A program made the position numbers and the translations under genes. The notes beneath the pieces were generated by a model. The model made no database searches. It was not told the origin of the DNA and saw nothing but the letters and a program-made list of their open reading frames with translations. DNA of 64,000 bases from Lysinibacillus antri (GTDB lineage: Bacteria; Bacillota; Bacilli; Bacillales_A; Planococcaceae). Shown here piece after piece: positions 18,873-27,609 of the stretch (positions within the stretch are counted from its first letter, which is position 1; each line of letters opens with the position of its first letter). The DNA is taken from positions 1 to 64,000 of the forward strand of contig NZ_RYYR01000008.1 of NCBI RefSeq assembly GCF_003977595.1, read 5' to 3'.

Positions 18873-18907
18873 AAAAAAGCTAGCAACTACATTTTTGTTG
18901 CTAGCTT
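18873..18907 (-). terminator. Terminator overlapping the mcrC-like stop
   Basis: AAGCTAGCAAC / GTTGCTAGCTT stem (11 bp). TTTTTT follows on the minus strand. The stem includes the last codons of the gene. Confidence 0.82.
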
Positions 18908-21292
18908 ACTTAATACTTTATATGGATTTTCCATTAGTTCAGTAATGGAAAGCTCTTCTATATTGTCGCCATGTTCATGCAATAACGTTCCACTTCGCCA
19001 ATGGAACTGATGATTGTCTAGTTGATACGATACAATCCGTGTTCTTTGTGTAATGACCTTTGAATTTAGTTTGATCATAGCATCTGTTGACATTTGTTTT
19101 AACATCATCCATAGCTGTCGTTTTTCATTCGTTGTTAGTAGTAATTCTGGTAACGTAGAAGCATCATTATATACATGATCTTCTATTAAAAGAGGTTCAC
19201 TTAATGAGTAGTGATCGGTTTGAATTGTATTTAATCGTGATGCCCAAGCTTCACCATGAAAGACCATATACTTCCCATCCCGGGCAACCGTTGTAATGAC
19301 AGCCTCCTCATATACCCCCACCGCTTGATATAAAGCAATTTTCTTAGCTTTGAACCATTTTTTTGGTAGCGTGTTTTCTCGTACACGGATGGTTAACTCG
19401 TGATCGTCTCGTTTCCCTTTGTAAGGAACGACCAAAACATAATCAGATCGATCATTATATAAAAATTCTTTCGTGCCTTTTGGTAAGATTCCTTCTACTT
19501 GTAATTCATCCGCTGTTTTATTTAATAAACTATCAATAATCGTTGCCACTAAATCCGTTGCTTTTGGTAGAAACGGAAGGCCGCCAATGTTTACTTTCTC
19601 GATACTTTTATATAAATGATGCTCTCGGTATCGGTCCTGTTCATTCCACGGAAATAATACATACGCACCAAATGCCGTTCGTTCATAAGCGCCTTCACTT
19701 TCCGCAACAATCGCATCCCGATATCGATGCATCGTATTAATGTCGTCTTCCATTGGACCTGGACTATTGTTGCCCTCATCATTCCCAAAGTTAATCCGGT
19801 ATTTTGCATCAAAAATATAAAGGAAATCATACTCTCTGCCTAACTTTTCAATGATCAGCATCGTGTCAGGAATTTGTCTTACTGTAACAGCTTTCTTTTC
19901 TGTATAGTACTGATATTGGAGCTTAATGATCTCTCCAGTCGATTTATTACGGAAAATACGCTTAGCGCCACTTCCCTTTTTTAAATTTACAACTAAACCA
20001 TTACTACTTACTTTAATAATATCTTGAGAAATTTCATCGCATTTCTCTTTTAGGATTCTTCCAAGCCTTAAGAATGTCCAATATTCATAAAGTAAGGCAA
20101 TATCTTTCATGGACATTTTGTAGATTTCCCCGCTTAAAATAATGCCCTTTGAAAGAGTTGCATAGATTTGATAGACATCTCGGTACCCTGCTGCCATCTG
20201 TAGCACGACGCTCATAACAGAACGATCTAAGCGACCAATACTTTGCCAAAAAGGCTTTTTTAATTTTTTCGAGAGTTCATCTCTCATTCTATCTAAAATT
20301 GAAAGTACATCTTGATCTGGTTCTAACTGATAGTGTTCTTTTGCTTTTTGTATGCTCAAGTAAAGTTGTTCAATTCGTTGAGAAAGCCGTTCTAATGTCA
20401 TTTTGACATACCGATTTTCGTGGGTATCAAACGTATGAACCTTTCTGGCAAGCAGCCCTTTTTGTGGCATCATTTGTTTCCCATTCAACTGAATTCCCTT
20501 TTCAACTTCTATAAAAAGATTGGCATTTTTTCGTAAGTATGCTCGTCCAACTGCATCTTGTTTACGTAAACGATCTCCGCGCACTTCTTCGTAAATGGTT
20601 TCTAGCTTACGATGTGGTTTTTGCTCTACAAAGTTTACAGCCTTCATATACGCTTCGTAATGCTTTTCTATTAGGCGATAAAATTCTACTCCTGTAGGCT
20701 CATGATAAACTTCAGCAGACCCCTTTAAGAAAGTTCGTTTCAAAAAATCATAAGCCAGGTTATACACTTCCTCGCTTACTTCCGTTAAAAGCGCGCGATA
20801 GTCTTTTTTATAATCGAGCTTCGTTGGATAAACCTCTATGACAACAGATAGCAACGGATTTCCATGATCGTCACGAATTTCAAAATTACTAAAGCCCACT
20901 TCATTTTGGAAATGTAGGGTCCCACTCAGTAATTTTGTATTCAATATGGGGCGCACTGCTTTTCGAAAGCCCTCATACTCATGATAAAACTGAATAGGAA
21001 CATCTTTCTTAGGCATAATTTGCACTTCATATCTTCCGTTTTCAAAAAAAATCGGCAAAAAGGGTTGTCCGCTGCTTTGAACTAATTGTTTATGTTCAAT
21101 ATCAAAAATCTCGACATATGCTTCGTTTGACACGCTAAAATACATGGATTCATTCTCTTCAAAAAACGATTTATAGCTTTCTTGATTGTAACGATTTAAG
21201 TCGAGGTCACCTGAAATGACTAAATAAACGTCATCCGTATGAATCGTTAACAGTTGTTCATTTTTAAGCCGTCCAGAACGATACGAAGCCAT
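18887..21292 (-). CDS. McrC-like nuclease subunit (DUF2357 family)
   Basis: About 801 residues. The N-terminal half fits the DUF2357 partner proteins of McrB-like NTPases. A PD-(D/E)XK nuclease core is seen near residues 475-500: IPDTMLIIEK followed by FLYIFDAKYRINF (PD...DAK). McrC subunits cut DNA after being stimulated by the McrB NTPase. The start overlaps the end of the upstream mcrB-like gene by about 30 bases, so the two are coupled. Base composition resembles the surrounding core genes, unlike the DNA upstream of 22.24 kb. Confidence 0.8.
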   Translation of the reverse strand: MASYRSGRLKNEQLLTIHTDDVYLVISGDLDLNRYNQESYKSFFEENESMYFSVSNEAYVEIFDIEHKQLVQSSGQPFLPIFFENGRYEVQIMPKKDVPIQFYHEYEGFRKAVRPILNTKLLSGTLHFQNEVGFSNFEIRDDHGNPLLSVVIEVYPTKLDYKKDYRALLTEVSEEVYNLAYDFLKRTFLKGSAEVYHEPTGVEFYRLIEKHYEAYMKAVNFVEQKPHRKLETIYEEVRGDRLRKQDAVGRAYLRKNANLFIEVEKGIQLNGKQMMPQKGLLARKVHTFDTHENRYVKMTLERLSQRIEQLYLSIQKAKEHYQLEPDQDVLSILDRMRDELSKKLKKPFWQSIGRLDRSVMSVVLQMAAGYRDVYQIYATLSKGIILSGEIYKMSMKDIALLYEYWTFLRLGRILKEKCDEISQDIIKVSSNGLVVNLKKGSGAKRIFRNKSTGEIIKLQYQYYTEKKAVTVRQIPDTMLIIEKLGREYDFLYIFDAKYRINFGNDEGNNSPGPMEDDINTMHRYRDAIVAESEGAYERTAFGAYVLFPWNEQDRYREHHLYKSIEKVNIGGLPFLPKATDLVATIIDSLLNKTADELQVEGILPKGTKEFLYNDRSDYVLVVPYKGKRDDHELTIRVRENTLPKKWFKAKKIALYQAVGVYEEAVITTVARDGKYMVFHGEAWASRLNTIQTDHYSLSEPLLIEDHVYNDASTLPELLLTTNEKRQLWMMLKQMSTDAMIKLNSKVITQRTRIVSYQLDNHQFHWRSGTLLHEHGDNIEELSITELMENPYKVLSKLATKM

Positions 21293-22802
21293 TATCATCT
21301 AACCTCTTTTTCATTTCTTCTATCTTTTTGGAACATTTTTCGTACGGTTTTAATTCGATTTCTAACTTTTCTAATACCGGCTCCACTATATTTTGTGTAC
21401 CGCTAATGCGCGGAAGGATTTTTTGCATTATACAAAAATCCATGGCTTCGTTTTCTGTAAGCAACATACCCGCTTCTGCATTATGTGCCATATAAAAGGA
21501 AATCTCATCACGCACACGATAACCGACTTGGGCATGGATTACTTTTAAGGATTCATTAATAGCATTTATTTTTTCCGAGACTTGTCGAATAAGTGGTTCA
21601 TGGGCTGAAAACGCATCAATTAAATGAATATATGTGGATTCTAGCACATCGTTTGAAACCTGGATTGGCTTAACGGATTCCTTCTCCACCATGGCATCAA
21701 AATTCATCAAGTCAATCTCATTAAATTCAATGGTATTCGCACGGTCCAACACTTTTTTACTAAACGAGTGAGTCGTTTCATCCATGTTTACGGTACCAAT
21801 TACGTAAAGATTGCCCGGTAACGTTACGGTTTTTTCCTCTTCATTTTCTTCAAACGTAATCAACGGCGATGAAGTAAAATTCCCTTCCTCATCTTTTTTA
21901 CGGCTTTCCATCACACTTAGAACATCACTGAAGTAATACTCAACACGCGCTAAGTTCATTTCATCCAATAGAACAAAATGCGGTAAATCCGGATTGGCTA
22001 AAGCATGTTCTACAATCTTAGTTAACGGCCCTTTCCAAAACTCCCCTTTAATATCTCTATACCCGAGCAAATCTGAACTATCGCTCCAATCAGGGCGAAC
22101 AGGAATTAACTTAAACTGCTCATTTTCTTCCGTGGCCCCAATCGCTTCAGCAAATAGTTGAACGATTTTTGTTTTCCCTGTACCGGAAATGCCGGAGATG
22201 ATGATGAAGGGTTTGGTGCGTAAGGATAGGTAAAGATTTTTGATGTTATTCTCAAGATAAGTAAAACCTTTTGAAGTGATATATGAATATACATGTGGAA
22301 TAAATTCATCTTTACTTAGAGGATTGTTTATGTTTTGATAACTTACATCTTCATTAAAATAATTAAAATATTCTTTTATATCCGAATGTTTTACAAGCTC
22401 CAATCGGAATTTTTCTTTAGGGTTTTTCGTCAAATATATAAAATAGCCAAAGTTATCCTCTTCTACAGCATACTGCCACTTTCTTGTAGTCGCATTTCCA
22501 GGTGGACTATAAATAAATTTTTCATTAGTCATTAAATTTAAAAACTTAACTAAGTCACCGATTAAAAAAACATCATAAAAACGAATCAATAAATAATTTT
22601 TAGAAAAATTGTCCATTTTATTTCTTACACTATTGATTTTGGAAACACTAATATCTAAGTATTTAGTTTTTTCTCCTTGAATACCCGGTGATAATATTAA
22701 CATAAAATCTCTTATAAGTAGGTTCGTTTCTATTTTCTTCAAACTAAGTTCTGTTATAAGCAAATCTATATATTTGTCTGCTTGCCCTTTATTGTTCGCC
22801 AT
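21264..22802 (-). CDS. McrB-like AAA+ NTPase
   Basis: 512 residues. The AAA+ domain has Walker A SGISGTGKTKIV (about residue 205), Walker B VLLDEMNLARVEYYF and the McrB-type signature TVNMDETTHSF with sensor region KKVLDRA. The N-terminal ~185 residues should be the DNA/modification recognition domain. That part is encoded in markedly more AT-rich DNA than the NTPase part, with the change near 22.24 kb. It pairs with the DUF2357 gene downstream in a modification-dependent or phage-sensing restriction module. The exact target is unknown. Confidence 0.85.
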   Translation of the reverse strand: MANNKGQADKYIDLLITELSLKKIETNLLIRDFMLILSPGIQGEKTKYLDISVSKINSVRNKMDNFSKNYLLIRFYDVFLIGDLVKFLNLMTNEKFIYSPPGNATTRKWQYAVEEDNFGYFIYLTKNPKEKFRLELVKHSDIKEYFNYFNEDVSYQNINNPLSKDEFIPHVYSYITSKGFTYLENNIKNLYLSLRTKPFIIISGISGTGKTKIVQLFAEAIGATEENEQFKLIPVRPDWSDSSDLLGYRDIKGEFWKGPLTKIVEHALANPDLPHFVLLDEMNLARVEYYFSDVLSVMESRKKDEEGNFTSSPLITFEENEEEKTVTLPGNLYVIGTVNMDETTHSFSKKVLDRANTIEFNEIDLMNFDAMVEKESVKPIQVSNDVLESTYIHLIDAFSAHEPLIRQVSEKINAINESLKVIHAQVGYRVRDEISFYMAHNAEAGMLLTENEAMDFCIMQKILPRISGTQNIVEPVLEKLEIELKPYEKCSKKIEEMKKRLDDNGFVSFWTA

Positions 22803-22899
22803 AAATAATCTCCAATTCTACTCGTTATTTTAATAGATCTATGTAGTTCTTAGATAGAATTTTAAATACTTTATACTTACATTTTAAGGCTAAAATTTA

Positions 22900-22931
22900 A
22901 AAAACTACAAATAATGACCTTGTAGTTTTTT
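22900..22931. terminator. Bidirectional terminator
   Basis: AAAAACTACAA / TTGTAGTTTTT (11 bp) with a 9-nt loop; it ends the five-gene methyltransferase operon. Confidence 0.8.
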
Positions 22932-22936
22932 ATTAC

Positions 22937-24535
22937 TTATAATTTTGTAAGGATATTTAATAATTGCCTTGCAATAGCATTTGACATTATAGGAGGAACA
23001 GCATTTCCTACTTGCTGATATTGCGCATCCTTGGATCCCTTGAAGACAAAACTGTCAGGAAATGTTTGTAGTCTGGCAGCTTCACGGATGCTAATAGCTC
23101 GGTTTATTGTAGGATGAATCCACATTGCTTTACGTGCATTTGTTACTGTTGGTGAAGGTGCATTGAAATCCAATCGTTTATAAATAGAATTCTGAGTTCT
23201 AGAAGGGTCTGCATACGTATTAATAATACTTTTGTCCAGGTCATGGAAGTTCTGTCCTTGTTTAAGTTGTTCAAACCTCTTTAGAATATGCGCCCTTGTT
23301 TGAGTGATAATATGATTATGAAGTAAATCACTATCTCTTAATAGTTTTGTCAAATCACTCATTTTCTCCAACTTTACTAAAGGTATAGCAGGTAAAGTTG
23401 TTTCATACTGGGGATTTATCTCTACCAAATCTCCTATCGCATCTCCGACTGTGCGGTAATTTCCCTCATTAAATAATCCCCTGGGTAAACTTATTTCTAT
23501 TTCTTTATTTGTAATTAAATCTTTTCTAATACCTAAGGCAAAAAATCGTTTACGTTTTTGAGGAGCTCCAAACAAGGCTGCATTTATTACCCCTGAATCA
23601 ATCTTATAAATAACCTCTAACTTTTTTATTAAATAATTGTAGACTGTAATTGATTTAACATGGACCTCTATCTTCTTTCCTTTAGTATCTATATTTATTA
23701 TTCGAATAGAATTACTTCTAAGTTCTTGCATAATATAGAAGCACCTTTGAACTTTAATAAACTCTTGCATCGCGTATAATATAGTTCTATCACTTTGCAA
23801 TTTTGTTATAAAATCAATAAACAATTTTAAAGAATATTTAATATAGTTCTCAAAATAATCTGACTTACATGTATATCTTGCGATTGTATTTTTAATATTT
23901 TCAATGTATTGTTTTCCACGTTTTTGAATTAAATCATTTAATTTCCCTTCTACTTTAGCTTTACTAATTAATAATATTAAATCTTTTAATAATCGTTTTT
24001 CTATTAAAAATTGTTGAACTTCATCTTCTTCAACCATTTTTTTTAGCTCTTCTATACCATAGATAAAATCTCCTTCATATAGCGAAATCTTTTCATCTAT
24101 TAAGTAATCCTTCAAGAATTCTTGATCATCGTTATCAGAAAGATAGAAGCGATGTACATCGGATTTAAACATGGGTACATTTTCTATTACAAATGCTTTT
24201 GGTTTTAATTTTTCAACAAACTCTATATACTTTTTTACTAAACTATTATTTTGGCTAATTAGATCAAACTTTTGACGATTGGCATTAGAAAACCCTTGGC
24301 ATGGAGGACCCCCTATCACAACATCTATTTGGCCAAATCTAAAATTAAAATCTTCAAAATCTGTAATACTTAAAATATCATCCAGAACTGTCACATTTGA
24401 ATTATGATTTGCTTTATATGTTAGTTGGGCCGCTGAGTGCTTTTCAATTGCCACTTTAACCTCAAACTTATTAGTTTGTTCAAACCCTAAACTTAATCCG
24501 CCAGCTCCAGAAAATAAATCAACTACACTATACAC
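22937..24535 (-). CDS. DNA (cytosine-5) methyltransferase with a large internal insertion
   Basis: About 532 residues. Motif I DLFSGAGGLSLGFE, motif IV GGPPCQGFS with the catalytic Cys, motif VI ENV, motif VIII PQKRKRFF and motif X QVGNAVPP are intact. Between motifs VI and VIII lie about 170 extra Lys/Ile/Leu-rich residues (about 130-300) not found in typical m5C enzymes, perhaps a protein-contact module. GTG at 24535 is preferred because AGAGGTG precedes it; GTG at 24544 overlaps that site. Last gene of the MORC/Z1/AIPR operon, giving self-methylation. Confidence 0.88.
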   Translation of the reverse strand: MYSVVDLFSGAGGLSLGFEQTNKFEVKVAIEKHSAAQLTYKANHNSNVTVLDDILSITDFEDFNFRFGQIDVVIGGPPCQGFSNANRQKFDLISQNNSLVKKYIEFVEKLKPKAFVIENVPMFKSDVHRFYLSDNDDQEFLKDYLIDEKISLYEGDFIYGIEELKKMVEEDEVQQFLIEKRLLKDLILLISKAKVEGKLNDLIQKRGKQYIENIKNTIARYTCKSDYFENYIKYSLKLFIDFITKLQSDRTILYAMQEFIKVQRCFYIMQELRSNSIRIINIDTKGKKIEVHVKSITVYNYLIKKLEVIYKIDSGVINAALFGAPQKRKRFFALGIRKDLITNKEIEISLPRGLFNEGNYRTVGDAIGDLVEINPQYETTLPAIPLVKLEKMSDLTKLLRDSDLLHNHIITQTRAHILKRFEQLKQGQNFHDLDKSIINTYADPSRTQNSIYKRLDFNAPSPTVTNARKAMWIHPTINRAISIREAARLQTFPDSFVFKGSKDAQYQQVGNAVPPIMSNAIARQLLNILTKL

Positions 24536-24600
24536 TTCCCGCACCTCTTCTTATTCATAAGAAATAAAGCACTTGAAATTAAACTCAAGCGCTTAGAATT

Positions 24601-26655
24601 CTATAATATTAACCCCTCGTTGATAGCTTTCTCATAAAGTTTAAATAGGATGTTAGCTTGTTTTTCAGAAGGTAATACTATATTGCCTTTTGCAACCTTT
24701 TTTAGAATATCAAACTGAGTTAAAGTAATAGTGGATCTATTTTCTCTTAAAGAAAAATACTCATATAATCTATTCCACTTTTCGACTCCTAACTCATATA
24801 CAAAAGTTTGTATTTCTATTCCTGAATCCATCTTCTTCTCTGTCACAACTTCTTTTTTAATATATTGAACTTCTTCTGATTCTAAATAATATCTTGAAGG
24901 AATTTTAATTTCTTCTATATTCATTTTTTTAATTTCTTTCCAACACTCTTGCTTTTTACACCACTGAGATACGTTAGCGTGTCCAAACGGTGGGTTCGTA
25001 ATACTATTGTAAACTTCTTTAGTAACTACTTTTAATACATCTATTAAATCATCTTCTATCTTTTGGGATGTCCAGATTTCATTAAAATTAAAATACTTTT
25101 TTTGCTTACTCCTAGTAAACCAAGACAAGTAAGAAATTGTATACGCTACAGTTTGAGCCCTATAGCCACCATTATACCAATCAGATTGAGAAATTAACTT
25201 TTCAACTGCTTTAAATAAAATCACTCTAGCAATTGAATCCTTAAAATAATTCTCTGTAATAGCCAAATTATCTTTTTCCAATAAATCTGTAATATAAACT
25301 GCAAAATCTGCAAAACTATATTGTGCCCCACGACATACTATATCAGGTTTTTGTAACCAAGCATTCTCACTTTTAGAAAGGAAAGTCTTATCTACAACTT
25401 GAGATTTCGGGTTTTCTAATTGGAATTGTTTTTGCTTAGCTTTTGTTAAATATGCTTGCTCATTTAAATACTCTCCACGTACTCTCTCGTAAAACCACCT
25501 AGTCATTTTTTGAGAACCAGATGACATAGGCGCCCAAAGTCTAGATGAATATTGTTTGAATTCTTTATGGAACGGACTATTAGAGAAAAAATCAGATTTA
25601 TTAACTTTATTTTGTGTATTCGCATATTCTGCCACTTTAGAAACGAAATCTGAATGATTTTCCTCAGAACCTACTACGGAAATTTTCATTTGTACAGTTA
25701 CATTTGAGACATCTAGTTTAGCATTTTTTTTTGCTGCATAAATTGAAGATGTAGTCTGTCCACCATTAACAATTTGCAAGTTATGAATTTTTCTAATATT
25801 ACCATCATGATCAAATTCAAGTTTTGAAGCCGTTGCTGTGATGCCATTGTTATAGGCAAAGAACATTTCAGGAGCGCCTTCAATTGTGTTTCTTATCCCT
25901 TTGTTGACACCACCTTTAAACTGAAGAAATGTACGGACATTTTGTTCTAGTAATCTTTGACCAAAGTTTTCATATATATCAACTAGTTGATCACCAGTAA
26001 AATATGATAGATACGAAGAATACTTATCTGATTCAATCGGGATTCTTAAACAAGGTAAATTCATTTCTACTTCAAAAGAGCTATCAGAATTTTGGGATAT
26101 ATGATTTTTGTATAAATACTCTATGTCAACGATACGGTACTCTAAGGTTATACCTGCTATACCTTCAGCATTAATTGACCTAAAAGTTCTTGTTATCTTC
26201 CCGTCACTAACTAAAAACAATCTGATTTTTTTTATTTCTTTACGTTCGAATTTGGAAAATATGAAATAGGTCATTGAGTATGCAGGCGATGTTTGTTCTA
26301 ATTTTTTATAAAGCCCTTCAAAACTACTAATTATAAAATTTTTAACTCGATTAAATTTTTGTTCAATAGTTTGTCTCGTTATAGTTTCTATTGTATTAGT
26401 TTGATAGAATTGATGTACTAAAACTGATAAAATTCCTCGTTCCTCATCAAAGTCATAACCACATGCTTCCATAGGTGAACGTCCACCTATTTTTAAGTAA
26501 TCTGCCTCTGTATAATTAACTGTCAATTCCCCAGTAGACACCAATTCTTCGCACACTATCTCATAAAAAGACTGTGAATTGAATAAACCTCTACTATCTG
26601 CTTCAGATAATATAGTCTGAAGAAAATCTATATGAAACTCTTCAATTGTTGCCAT
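24601..26655 (-). CDS. AIPR-family phage-resistance protein
   Basis: 684 residues. The AIPR (abortive infection phage resistance) signature region is clear around residues 255-345: FKGGVNKGIRNTIEG, FFAYNNGITATAS, LQIVNGGQTTSSIYAA and EYANTQNKVNKSDFF. Family members occur with m5C methyltransferases and Z1 helicases in restriction-like islands. Their activity has not been firmly assigned; some have been suggested to be nucleases. It starts just before the DUF4420 gene ends with GGAGTG upstream. The function within the complex is inference. Confidence 0.85.
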   Translation of the reverse strand: MATIEEFHIDFLQTILSEADSRGLFNSQSFYEIVCEELVSTGELTVNYTEADYLKIGGRSPMEACGYDFDEERGILSVLVHQFYQTNTIETITRQTIEQKFNRVKNFIISSFEGLYKKLEQTSPAYSMTYFIFSKFERKEIKKIRLFLVSDGKITRTFRSINAEGIAGITLEYRIVDIEYLYKNHISQNSDSSFEVEMNLPCLRIPIESDKYSSYLSYFTGDQLVDIYENFGQRLLEQNVRTFLQFKGGVNKGIRNTIEGAPEMFFAYNNGITATASKLEFDHDGNIRKIHNLQIVNGGQTTSSIYAAKKNAKLDVSNVTVQMKISVVGSEENHSDFVSKVAEYANTQNKVNKSDFFSNSPFHKEFKQYSSRLWAPMSSGSQKMTRWFYERVRGEYLNEQAYLTKAKQKQFQLENPKSQVVDKTFLSKSENAWLQKPDIVCRGAQYSFADFAVYITDLLEKDNLAITENYFKDSIARVILFKAVEKLISQSDWYNGGYRAQTVAYTISYLSWFTRSKQKKYFNFNEIWTSQKIEDDLIDVLKVVTKEVYNSITNPPFGHANVSQWCKKQECWKEIKKMNIEEIKIPSRYYLESEEVQYIKKEVVTEKKMDSGIEIQTFVYELGVEKWNRLYEYFSLRENRSTITLTQFDILKKVAKGNIVLPSEKQANILFKLYEKAINEGLIL

Positions 26656-27609
26656 TTAACTCACTCCATCTAAAATGCTTTCAAATGCAACTTCATAATT
26701 AGAACATTTTGTTAAATCAATTTGATACTTTAAAGCTACAATTCCAAGGGGAATCTCCATATTAGTTAACTTTGGGAAATCTTCTTTAACTTTATAAGAA
26801 GAAATTTTATCTACAATAAACATAAATAAATCTTCCTCTTTATGAATAATTGGAGAATATCCAAAATCCATTAGTTTTAATTCAAATAACTCTAAAGTAG
26901 AGTATTGCGCATTGCTAATTAGAACCGCACTGATTTTATTTACAAGTTGAGCAATGTTCTCTCCATTTTTACCATTTGTTAAAGCATATGCAACCAGATA
27001 CAATGCATCTTTTGGCGAATTTAGTTGTTCCTTAGAAGAAATAGTGACCTTTTCGCCTTTGGTTGTTTTGTAAGACTTGATTTCTACTGTTCTATCATCA
27101 AGTAAAAAGTCTTGTTTATCATAATCTGGTCCAACCCAAGAATTAATAGCATGGGTTGGACCTATTTTTGGAATTACTTGATTATACAAAAAAAGTAATT
27201 CTGTATATAATCCCATTTGCACTTCTAATGGTAATTTATTACTTAATTTCTTTTTCAATAAATTTTGCCATCTCTTTAATCTAATTTCGGTTACGGCTAA
27301 CATGGATAATTCATTTTCAATACTAATCGCCGACTTAATTAGATCTTCACATAATACCAGAAATATTTCCCATTCTTCTTTATTACGTAAAATTAAGTAC
27401 CATTCAAATTTTTCTTGTTGAGCATTTAAGCTTTTAATTACTTCTATATCTTTTAAAGCGATACTATCTAACTGTATTTGTTCTTTTGTAGGTACCTCAA
27501 TACAAACTCCGTAGTCACCTGTACTTTCTTTAATCCAAAATATATCTAAATGTGCAATCGCTCTTCTTCTAGATCCGTAATTAATATTTTCCCAAGGATT
27601 ATTAATCAT
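26656..27609 (-). CDS. PD-(D/E)XK motif protein (DUF4420)
   Basis: 317 residues. A PD-(D/E)XK-type core is seen near residues 160-180: VGPDYDKQDFLLDDRT followed by VEIKSYK (E-x-K), matching the DUF4420 family seen beside Z1 and MORC-like proteins. It is the most obvious DNA-cutting subunit of the operon. The start overlaps the Z1 stop by 8 bases and the stop directly precedes the AIPR start, so all three are tightly coupled. DNA cleavage is inferred, not shown. Confidence 0.8.
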   Translation of the reverse strand: MINNPWENINYGSRRRAIAHLDIFWIKESTGDYGVCIEVPTKEQIQLDSIALKDIEVIKSLNAQQEKFEWYLILRNKEEWEIFLVLCEDLIKSAISIENELSMLAVTEIRLKRWQNLLKKKLSNKLPLEVQMGLYTELLFLYNQVIPKIGPTHAINSWVGPDYDKQDFLLDDRTVEIKSYKTTKGEKVTISSKEQLNSPKDALYLVAYALTNGKNGENIAQLVNKISAVLISNAQYSTLELFELKLMDFGYSPIIHKEEDLFMFIVDKISSYKVKEDFPKLTNMEIPLGIVALKYQIDLTKCSNYEVAFESILDGVS

